Below are positions 14,551 through 22,106 of a stretch of DNA of 22,106 nucleotides, in pieces. The translations under genes were made by a program, and so were the position numbers. The DNA lies in assembly GCA_902470895.1 (NCBI GenBank), contig CABRID010000025.1:1-22106 (forward strand), given 5' to 3'. The first letter of the stretch is position 1; each line of letters opens with the position of its first letter. Source of the DNA: an uncultured Collinsella sp. GTDB taxonomy: Bacteria > Actinomycetota > Coriobacteriia > Coriobacteriales > Coriobacteriaceae. The notes below the pieces were generated by a model that saw only the letters and a list, made by a program, of their open reading frames with translations, searched no databases and was not told the origin of the DNA.

Positions 14551-17500
14551 TTAGATAACCGTCACGCGGCCTTGGTTACCCACAATCGCCTTTGCCTCTG
14601 CCAGCAGCGGAATCGAGCGTGCGTTGACCTTGGCCGGCACCTCGGCACGCAGTACGCGCCCGTCCACCTGCTCGATAAAGATCTCCACGCGGTCGCCGCC
14701 CGGGTTTGCGGTAAGCACCGTGGCAAGACGCGCCATATTGCCCTGGCTAAAGCGGCTGTTGGGCACCATGACCTCAAACACCTTGGGCTTGTTGTTCTCC
14801 TCGTTAAGCTCAAGCGGCACGATCTCCTGCGCGATGATCTGGTCGCCGCGGTCCGAACGCTCGAGCTTGCCCTTAATGCGAACAAACGCATCAGACAGCT
14901 GCGCACCGGTCTCGGGATCGACCTCGCCGTACAGGTATCCCTCGGCCTCTTTGTAGGTCTTGGGGAACACCACGACCGTGGCCTCGCCTTCCATGTCCTC
15001 GAGCTGCACAATACCCATGGGGTCGCCGTTTTTGGTCACGCGCTTGGACACGCTCGAGACCATGCCGGCCCACCACAGCGCCTTGCCCTCGGGAATCTCC
15101 TGGTTGATGGTACCGCCCGTGGGGTTTTGCACCTCGTAGCCGGTATCGATCTGCGAGAACGAGAAGTCGCGTGCCTTGGCTAGTGCATACTCAAACGGGC
15201 GCAGCGGGTGGTCCGAGACATAGATGCCCAGAACCTCCTTCTCCTGGCTCAACTTAAGGTGGCGGTCCCACTCCTGGCCATCCGGATCGGGCACGCTCAC
15301 CTCAAAGCCCGAGCCCTCAACGTCGCCAAACATATCGAAGAACGACGTCTGGCCGCTCGCGCGATCTTTCTGGCGCTTTACCGCTGCATCGATGATGTTC
15401 TCGGGGTTGTTCTTGTCCACGAAGTGCATCATCTGGCGACGCGGATACCCCGTGGAGTCGAAAGCACCTGCCTTGATGAGCGATTCGATCACGCGACGGT
15501 TGGCCTGGCTCGAGTCCACGCGCTCGACAAAGTCGTGCAGTGTCTTAAACGGGCCGCCCGCCTCGCGCTCGGCGATAATCGCCTGCGCCACGCCGGTGCC
15601 CACGCCGCGAATGCCGGCCAAACCAAAGCGCACGCCTTCCTTGGTAGCCGTGAACTCGGTACCAGACTCGTTGACATCTGGCGACAGCACGGGGATGCCG
15701 TCGTGACGGCACGCCGAGACGTAGTGAACGATCTTGTCGGTCTTGCCCGTGTAGGACGTCAGAACGGCCGCCATGTACTCGTGCGGATAGTGCGCCTTAA
15801 GCCATGCCGTCTGCATAACCAGGATGGCGTAGCCAGCGGAGTGCGACTTGTTAAAGGCGTAAGATGCGAACTCGAGAACATCGTCCCAAATCTTCTGGGC
15901 GACCTCGCGCGTGTAGTTGTTCTTGATAGCGCCGTTCATCCAGTGGTCGTAGGTGGTCTCGTCCGAGCCATCCTCCCAGTGGAGCACCGTCGACGTGAGC
16001 AGCTTGATCTTTTTCTTAGCCACGGGCTTACGGATACGCGAGTCCGATTCGCCCTTGGAGAAGCCGCACATCTCGACGGAGATGAGCATAACCTGCTCCT
16101 GGTAGACCATGGTGCCGTAGGTTTCGCCCAGGATGTCGTCCAGGCGGTCGTCGTAGGAGACGGCCGGCTCCTTGCCGTTCATACGGTTGATGTAGGACGA
16201 GACCATGCCGGCGCCCAGCGGGCCCGGGCGGTACAGGGCGATCAATGCCACGACGTGCTTGTACTCGGTGGGCTTCATATTCTTGATCGTGGCCGTCATG
16301 CCGGCGGACTCGACCTGGAAGACGCCGGCGGTGTGACCGGAGCCCATGAGCTTAAAGATTTCGGGATCGTCAAAGGGAATCTCTTCCTCTTTGATGTCGA
16401 TGCCGAAGTTCTTTTTGATGTTGGCCTTGGCCTTGGAGATAACCGTCAGCGTGCGCAGGCCCAGGAAGTCCATCTTGAGCAGGCCCATGTCGGCAACGGT
16501 ATGGCCCTCGTACTGGGTAATCTCGACGCCGCCCTTGGTATCGAGCTTGGTGGGCACATGCTCGTTGACGGGGTCGCGGCAGATCAGAACGGCGCACGCG
16601 TGCACGCCCTCGCCACGGGTGAGACCCTCGATCGAGAGCGCCGTGTCGATGATGCGGCGGGCGTCGTCGTCCTTTTTATAGGCCTCGGCAAAGTCGGGGT
16701 TAAACAGATCCTCTTTGCCGGGTTGTTTTTCGAGTACCTGCTTGAGCTTGACCTTGGGGTCGCTCGAGACCATCTTGGACAGGCGCTGGCCCATGTAGAC
16801 CGGATAGTCCAGAACGCGCGCGGCATCGTTGATGGCCTGCTTGGCCTTGATGGTCGAGTAGGTGATAACGTGGGTGACCTTCTCGGGGCCGTAGAGCTGG
16901 CGAACGTGCTCCACGACCTCGAGGCGCCGCTCATCGTCGAAGTCCATATCGATATCGGGCATCTCGGTACGCTGCGGGGACAGGAACCTCTCGAACATCA
17001 GGCCGTTCTCGAGCGGGTCGAACGCGGTGATGTTCATGGCGTAGGCGACGATAGCGCCGGCGGCCGAGCCACGGCCGGGGCCGACGCCGATGCCGTTGTC
17101 CTTGGCCCATTGCACGTACTCGGCAACGATCAAGAAGTAGGCAGCAAAGCCCTTGTCGCAGATGACCTTGTATTCGTACTCAAAGCGCTCTTTGATGTTG
17201 ACGCCACAGATCTCGCGCGTGGCCCAGTCGTCACCGTAGTGTTGGCGCAGGCCCTTCTCGCACTCGCGGCGGAACTGGCTCTCGTGCGTCTCGCCGGGAT
17301 CGAGCAACGGGAAGCGCGGCAGGATGATGGAGTCCCAGTCCAGCTCAACGTAGCACTTGTCGGCAATCTCGAGCGTGTTGTCGCAGGCCTCGGGGCAATA
17401 CGGGAACATTGCCCGCATCTCCTCCTCGGTCTTCATGTAAAACTCCGAGCCGGTCATGCGCATGCGGTTGGGGTCGTCGACCTTGGCGTTCATGCCAATG

Positions 17501-18354
17501 CACATGATGACGTCCTGCACGGGCGCGTCCTCGCGGCGCAGGTAGTGGAAGTCGTTGGTGGCGATGACCTTGACGCCCACCTGCTTGGCAATATCGATGA
17601 GCGTGCGGTCCATCTGCTCGTCGGTCAGGCCGTTGTCGGTGGTGATGCCGTGTTCCTGGATCTCGATATAAAAGTCGCCGGGATCGAAGGTGTCACGGAA
17701 GGTCTCGGCCCACTTGATGGCGCCTTCCATGTCGCCGCGGTCGATGTATTTGGGGATGATGCCCGCGATGCAGGCGCTGGTGCAGATCATGCCCTTGGCG
17801 TGGCGGCGCAGGTTGTCGAGCGTCACGCGCGGCTTGTAGTAAAAGCCCTGCACAGCGGCCTCGGAGACCGTCTGCATCAGGTTGACGTAGCCCTCCTGGT
17901 CCTTGGCCAGAAGGATCATGTGGTAGAGCTCGGGCTTGTGGTCACGGGCGAGCGTCTCGTCCGGCGTAAAGTAGACCTCGCAGCCAAAGATGGGTTTGAT
18001 GACCAGGGGCGGCTTGAGCTCGTCGATGTTGCCCTTCTCGTCCCACATGGCCATGTCTTTGACGTACTGGGCATGCTCGCGCGGGTTTGCCTCGGGATCG
18101 GGCTCCACCAGCTCGTCGCGGCGGTCCTTTTCCAAGAAGGCCTTGTCGTGGCTCCATGTTTTGTACTCGGGCGTGTTGTGGTTGACGGCGTCGCAGGCCA
18201 GCGCCAGGTCGGGCACGCCATACATGTAGCCGTGGTCGGTAATGGCCACGGCGGGCATGCCAAGTTCAACGGCACGATTGACCATATCCTGGATACGGGT
18301 TGCGCCGTCGAGCATGGAGAAAACAGTGTGATTGTGCAGATGGACGAATGCCAT
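14551..18354 (-). CDS. dnaE: DNA polymerase III alpha subunit, with complete PHP site
   Basis: Predicted 1267 aa. This is the replicative DNA polymerase catalytic subunit. The ATG follows GGAG by 8 bases. The N-terminal PHP domain (1-280) keeps the nine metal ligands known from Mycobacterium tuberculosis DnaE1: H7, H9, D16, H41, E126, H145, C195, D268 and H270. This suggests built-in 3'-5' proofreading. The palm has the catalytic pair D467 and D469 (PDIDMDFDD). Fingers, a beta-binding helix-hairpin-helix region and a C-terminal OB-fold (AGMVSSVSKRV...GIVQLEDMEG) follow. Around minus-strand 15940-16012 the sequence after RKPVAKKK is about 12 residues longer than E. coli DnaE and lacks the GKKKPE pattern. 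This may be normal for the class. No stop or frameshift is seen. A possible -10 lies about 40 bases upstream. Confidence 0.98.
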   Translation of the reverse strand: MAFVHLHNHTVFSMLDGATRIQDMVNRAVELGMPAVAITDHGYMYGVPDLALACDAVNHNTPEYKTWSHDKAFLEKDRRDELVEPDPEANPREHAQYVKDMAMWDEKGNIDELKPPLVIKPIFGCEVYFTPDETLARDHKPELYHMILLAKDQEGYVNLMQTVSEAAVQGFYYKPRVTLDNLRRHAKGMICTSACIAGIIPKYIDRGDMEGAIKWAETFRDTFDPGDFYIEIQEHGITTDNGLTDEQMDRTLIDIAKQVGVKVIATNDFHYLRREDAPVQDVIMCIGMNAKVDDPNRMRMTGSEFYMKTEEEMRAMFPYCPEACDNTLEIADKCYVELDWDSIILPRFPLLDPGETHESQFRRECEKGLRQHYGDDWATREICGVNIKERFEYEYKVICDKGFAAYFLIVAEYVQWAKDNGIGVGPGRGSAAGAIVAYAMNITAFDPLENGLMFERFLSPQRTEMPDIDMDFDDERRLEVVEHVRQLYGPEKVTHVITYSTIKAKQAINDAARVLDYPVYMGQRLSKMVSSDPKVKLKQVLEKQPGKEDLFNPDFAEAYKKDDDARRIIDTALSIEGLTRGEGVHACAVLICRDPVNEHVPTKLDTKGGVEITQYEGHTVADMGLLKMDFLGLRTLTVISKAKANIKKNFGIDIKEEEIPFDDPEIFKLMGSGHTAGVFQVESAGMTATIKNMKPTEYKHVVALIALYRPGPLGAGMVSSYINRMNGKEPAVSYDDRLDDILGETYGTMVYQEQVMLISVEMCGFSKGESDSRIRKPVAKKKIKLLTSTVLHWEDGSDETTYDHWMNGAIKNNYTREVAQKIWDDVLEFASYAFNKSHSAGYAILVMQTAWLKAHYPHEYMAAVLTSYTGKTDKIVHYVSACRHDGIPVLSPDVNESGTEFTATKEGVRFGLAGIRGVGTGVAQAIIAEREAGGPFKTLHDFVERVDSSQANRRVIESLIKAGAFDSTGYPRRQMMHFVDKNNPENIIDAAVKRQKDRASGQTSFFDMFGDVEGSGFEVSVPDPDGQEWDRHLKLSQEKEVLGIYVSDHPLRPFEYALAKARDFSFSQIDTGYEVQNPTGGTINQEIPEGKALWWAGMVSSVSKRVTKNGDPMGIVQLEDMEGEATVVVFPKTYKEAEGYLYGEVDPETGAQLSDAFVRIKGKLERSDRGDQIIAQEIVPLELNEENNKPKVFEVMVPNSRFSQGNMARLATVLTANPGGDRVEIFIEQVDGRVLRAEVPAKVNARSIPLLAEAKAIVGNQGRVTVI

Positions 18355-18393
18355 GTGATGAGCTCCGATGCGGGTTCGTGTTCTGACTGAACG

Positions 18394-18399
18394 ATTTTA
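18394..18399 (-). promoter_or_regulatory. Candidate -10 box of dnaE
   Basis: TAAAAT on the minus strand lies 39 bases upstream of the dnaE ATG in an otherwise GC-rich spacer. No recognisable -35 hexamer is found 16-18 bases further upstream, so this is a tentative site. Confidence 0.3.
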
Positions 18400-18455
18400 C
18401 CGCACGGCACGGACAGCACCCGAACCTAGCCAAACCAACACGGCTACTCACGCAG

Positions 18456-18518
18456 TTGCGGTGAAATGCGGACTGTTTGGCGGCTTTTTTGGCCAAAACA
18501 GTCCTTATTCCACCGCAA
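18456..18518. repeat. Long imperfect hairpin between the addA-like gene and dnaE
   Basis: TTGCGGTG (18456-18463) pairs with CACCGCAA (18511-18518). A partly paired 6-by-6 internal loop follows. Then GGACTGTTTGGC (18470-18481) pairs with GCCAAAACAGTCC (18492-18504) with one extra A. The loop holds six T on the plus strand, six A on the minus strand. It starts 13 bases after the addA-like stop codon. There is no T run after the stem on the minus strand, so it is not a standard terminator. It may be a dispersed palindromic repeat or an mRNA 3'-end structure. Confidence 0.7.
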
Positions 18519-18530
18519 GTTATCTGAGGA

Positions 18531-21500
18531 CTAGAAGTTGTAGGTGACTACTTGAGGTTCGGCGGGTTCGACGAAGATGGCTGGATTCGCCTGCTCCACA
18601 CGGACGAACTTGACGGTCACGACCTCAAAGCCCGCCTTGTGCAGAACGTCGGCGTAAACGCGCGCCTGCAAGGCGTGTTTCTCGAGCAGCTGCTCCGGCG
18701 TCTCGTCCGGCGTGCCACCCGTCTTGTAGTCGATGACCAGTGCGCGCGACGGATCCGCCGGGTCGGTTGCCAAGGCATCGATGGCGCCCTCGGCATAAGC
18801 ACCGTAGCGAGCGATGTCCTTGTCCTCGCAGCCCAGTGAAAAGAACGGCACCTCGGCGCGAACGCACGGCCACGCGAGCAGGTCGGCACGAACAGCCGAC
18901 TTGAGCCAGCGGTCTAGGGCAACGTCGAAGCGTTCGCGCTGCTCCGGCGTCAGGCACCACAGACGCGCCAGCGCATCGGCACGCGCAGCGGGCAACGCAT
19001 CGGCACCCATCTCGATGAGCCACTGGCAGGCGGCATGGAACGCCGAGCCCAACGCCATGGGGTTGCCGGCGGGCTCAACGGCGGCCACGTCTGCATCCGT
19101 CATCTCGGAACCATCCGACTCCGCATCATCGCCGGACTCGTCCATGGGAACACGAGCCTCGGCGGCACGATCTTCCGTCTCGGCATGGAGTGCCGCGGCG
19201 ATTGACGAGTAGCTATACGAGTCACGCACCGGAAACGGACAGATGCCCATGCGCACGCCCACTGCCTGGGGATACACAAGCTCAAACGAATCGGCCTTGG
19301 GGTCGGCAGGACCGGGCACAGTTGAGCGCGAAGCATTATTAGCGACATCGACATCGCCGCGAACGAGCCTGCCCTCGGCATCCAGCGAAGCGTTAGCCCC
19401 AAACGCCTGCTCACCAAACGTAAAGTCCGCCAGCGAGATGAGCTCGTAGTCGCCCGGCTTGGAGTTGTCGAACACCAAACGGTCGCTATCGAGCTGCGGC
19501 ATGTCCAGAGCGTCGGTCGGCAGGATGCGGCGCAGCACGTCGTAGGTCAGATCGGTCTCGACATCGAAGGTCGGCGCCGTCACCTTGCCGCGGCTCACAC
19601 CGGTATCCATCGCCAAGATCACCAGCTCGCGCGCACGCGTCATGGCAACATAGAGCAAGCGGGCCCGCTCCTCGAGCGAAAGCTGCAGGTCGTCGTTGCG
19701 CAGGCGAGCAAATGCCTCGGCGGGAGAACCCGTCGCACAGACGTCCTCCATGAGCTCCGGCGGCAACCACAGCGACGTGCCCTTGCCCTTAAACGCGTGT
19801 TCAAACTGCTTTTTGACGTCGTCGCCCTTCACGAAGGTACCGTCGGCGAGCTTAACGCCATCGAAGCGCGCCGGCAGTGCCACGACCCGCGCTCCGCCCT
19901 CGACGCGACCCATCTGTGCCGCACCGGACGATTTGCGCACGCCAAAACACTCGGCAACCGCTACGACCGGATACTCCAGACCCTTGGACGCATGCACGGT
20001 CATGATGCGTACCGCGCCGTCACCCTCCTCGTTGAGGGCGCCCGGGGCCTCCTTGCCCGCCAAGAAGCGGTCGAAGGCGAGCGCAATGGAGCGCGGAGAA
20101 TTACCGAACTCGGCCTCTGCCTCGGCCACAGCGTCGAGCGCCTTGAGCACGTTGGCGGCAATGGCCTTGCCCTCGGGGCCGCGCTGCGCCAGACGCACGA
20201 ACCAGCCGGAGGCATTGACCACGTCGCGCGCGATGGCGGCGAACGAATCGCGTCCCACGCGACGAAGCGCGTAGCGCAGCACCTCGCGGGCGCGCGTTAC
20301 GAGCGGCAAGCCCTGCAAACCCGGCACATCGGAATCGCTCATGATGCCCGCATCAATGTTGCGGCGCGACGTCTCGCCCGTCTGATCGTCGAGTTTGGTC
20401 GCCAGCGCCAAGAACTCCTGGGCGCCGAGTGCAAACATCGGCGAGGCCAGCAACGGCATAAGACCCTGCGCCGTATCGGCCGGATTGGCAAGTGCGCACA
20501 CCAGGGCACGCACCGTCTGCACCTCGGCTGCCTGGGCAAAGACCGAGCCGCCTGCGATCACGCAGTCGAGCCCTTGGTCGCGGAAGGCCTGCGCATAGAC
20601 ATCGGCGTTGGTCATGCGGCCCAGCAGCAACACCATATCGCCCTGGGGCTGCCCCGCTTTGACAAGCGCTTGGAACCGCTCGGCAATCGCACGAGCTTTC
20701 GCCCGCGTTCGCTCCTGCGTGCTGCCACCGGCAACGAAGACCGCCTGGCGGCGCGAAGCCTTTGCCTTGAGCTTGTCCTCGCGATCGTCACTCGGCTCAA
20801 GATCCAAGAACCCCTGCATCAAACCACCAGTATCGCCGTCAAAGACGCGCGCTACGTAGCGCAGCACCTCGTCGTGACTGCGGAAGTTGCGCACGAGCTT
20901 GACGAGCTCGCCGGCGGGGACATCGGAGACGGCAGCCGTCTCGGGCGCAGCAGAGGAGCCCACCTTGCGCTCCTGGCGACGGAATACCTCGACCTCGGCG
21001 CCTCGGAAGCGGTAGATCGACTGCTGCGCATCGCCTACGGTGCACAGCGCGCGCTCCCCCGCGCCCGTCAGATAGCGAATCAAATCGACCTGCATCTGGT
21101 CGGTATCCTGGAACTCATCGATCATGACCATCTTAAAGCGGCCCTCATAGGCAGCTCGAATAGCCGGGTAGTCGCGCAGTGCCTCGTATGCCATGCGCAA
21201 CAGATCGTTATTGTCGAGCGCGGACTGGTCGGCCTTGAGCGCACGATACTCAGCCTCTACGGCACGGGCAAGCCCCACCAGCGCATCGAGCGCCGGACCG
21301 CCGCAGGCAAGCACGATATTGATAAACGCATCGGCCGCCTCGGCCTTGAGTAGCTCCACCTGCTCCTTAGGAAACGCCTTGCTCGCGCGCGGCATGCTGC
21401 ACGACATCATGAGTCGCGCCGCATCCTCCATGGTTTTGCCGCTCGCCTCAAACGCGTCGATGGCGTCGAGTGCCACCTGCGCTTTCTCGGTCGTGGCCTT

Positions 21501-22063
21501 GCTTGTGCCCAGCGCCGCACGATAAGCATCGGCAAGCGCCGAGGTGTCGGCCTGGCCGCGCGCCACGCACACATCGTCCATGCCGCCCGGAAGCTGGCTC
21601 GATAGCTCCAGCAGGTCGCGCACCAGGCCTTTGATGGTGGTACCGGCGCCAAACGTCCCGCCCTCGCCCGCCATGGGATACCAAGCGTAGAGGGCCTTAA
21701 GCGAGGCGGCGAGCTCGGGCGCAGCATCGGGCGCCGTCGCGCGCCCCAGCACATGCTCAACAGCCTGATCCATAAGCTCGTCGGTATCGGTGAGCACCGT
21801 GAACTCGGGATCGATGCCCAGCTCCAGCGCATGCGCGCGCAGGATACGCGAGCACATGCCGTGGATGGTCGAGATCCAAGCGTCGTCGACCGTCAGGGCC
21901 TCCTCGTCCATACCCTCTTCGATAAGCGCACGGCGCACACGGTCGCGAATCTCGGCCGCGGCGTCTTTGGTAAAGGTAATGGCGAGCACCTGATCCAGAT
22001 GTTCGACAAACGGACCGGATTCGGGCGAGAGCGCATAGACGATGCGGCGCGTGAGGGTAAAGG
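18531..22063 (-). CDS. addA: AddA-type helicase/nuclease, 5' end missing
   Basis: At least 1176 codons are visible. AddA is the UvrD-like helicase-nuclease subunit that works with AddB to process double-strand breaks for recombination. The first visible residues FTLTRRIVYAL are those that normally follow the Walker A GKT, so only about 20-40 residues are lost. Motifs in order: Ia-like LAITFTKDAAAEIRDR, II MIDEFQDTDQ (about 312 from the first visible residue), III VGDAQQSIYRFRGA, IV LVRNFRSHDEVL, V TVHASKGLEYPV (about 690), VI LLYVAMTRARE. At the C terminus a PD-(D/E)XK nuclease is visible: EGAIDALA then VIDYKTGG (about 1108). All are intact. A long acidic linker separates the helicase and nuclease. 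The AddB partner, if present, should lie beyond the right edge. The coding sequence stops at 22063 because adapter sequence begins there; GTG at 21987-21989 is an internal codon. Confidence 0.9.
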
Positions 22064-22106
22064 CTGTCTCTTATACACATCTGACGCTGCCGACGATACT
22101 CCTTGT
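22064..22106 (+). other. Illumina Nextera adapter plus i5 index (assembly artefact)
   Basis: CTGTCTCTTATACACATCT (22064-22082) is the Tn5 mosaic end used in Nextera libraries. GACGCTGCCGACGA (22083-22096) is the rest of the read-through adapter on the i5 side. TACTCCTT (22097-22104) is the reverse complement of AAGGAGTA, the standard i5 index 507. The final GT matches the start of the next adapter part (GTGTAGATCTCGG). On the minus strand it creates the false peptides MCIRDS and MYKRQ. These bases are not part of the genome. Confidence 0.98.

Noticed and set aside
15208..18390. 1060-codon open frame on the plus strand opposite dnaE
   Set aside because: It is the antisense mirror of a well-supported dnaE. 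It lacks stops because of GC-rich codon use, has no family motifs and starts without a ribosome site.
18375..18393. GTTC-TGACT-GAAC dyad upstream of dnaE as an SOS box
   Set aside because: The half-sites are in the opposite order (GTTC...GAAC) and the spacing is 5, not 4. It does not match LexA sites.
19797..21353. 518-codon plus-strand frame opposite the addA-like gene
   Set aside because: Antisense shadow of a gene with all helicase motifs. Its translation is Arg/His-rich, without recognisable domains.
21757..22080. Minus-strand protein frames beginning MCIRDS or MYKRQ at the right end
   Set aside because: Their N termini come from the Nextera adapter and they lie in the wrong frames relative to the helicase.

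Overview
The window is a 22.1-kb contig from a GC-rich bacterium. It is most likely a member of the Coriobacteriia (Actinomycetota), plausibly Collinsella. That placement is inference. It rests on the GC-rich codon use, the strong AAAGGAGG-type ribosome sites, a DnaE that pairs a complete PHP metal site with the local sequence SRIRKPVAKKK, and a Gram-positive type LexA box. There are no rRNA or tRNA genes, CRISPR arrays, prophage genes or insertion sequences. The right end (22064-22106) is not genomic: it is Illumina Nextera adapter sequence running into a sample index, so the piece is a short-read assembly contig that ends inside a gene.

All genes but one lie on the minus strand. From right to left, which is the direction of transcription: (1) a 5'-truncated AddA-type helicase/nuclease; (2) a 177-base spacer with a long imperfect hairpin; (3) dnaE, the replicative polymerase alpha subunit, followed 28 bases later by a SWIM/SNF2 helicase; (4) a one-iron superoxide reductase with its own terminator; (5) a full-length NAD synthetase homologue in which both active sites look destroyed; (6) a 294-base spacer with a long inverted-repeat element, a 12-bp perfect hairpin and a LexA (SOS) box; (7) the ruvC-ruvA-ruvB operon with one-base stop/start overlaps; (8) fhs, formate-tetrahydrofolate ligase, with its own terminator; (9) a single-pass membrane protein with a PASTA-like outer domain. 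A plus-strand CDF metal exporter converges on that last gene and diverges from a minus-strand double-zinc-ribbon protein of unknown function, which ends at a textbook terminator near the left edge.

By theme, most of the window is DNA replication, recombination and repair (addA-like, dnaE, SNF2, ruvCAB). The rest is stress and metal handling (superoxide reductase, CDF), one-carbon metabolism (fhs) and three proteins of unclear role. The most unusual items are the NAD synthetase pseudoenzyme candidate (8418-10403) and the two structured intergenic elements (8260-8399 and 18456-18518). I see no complete new defence or mobile system.
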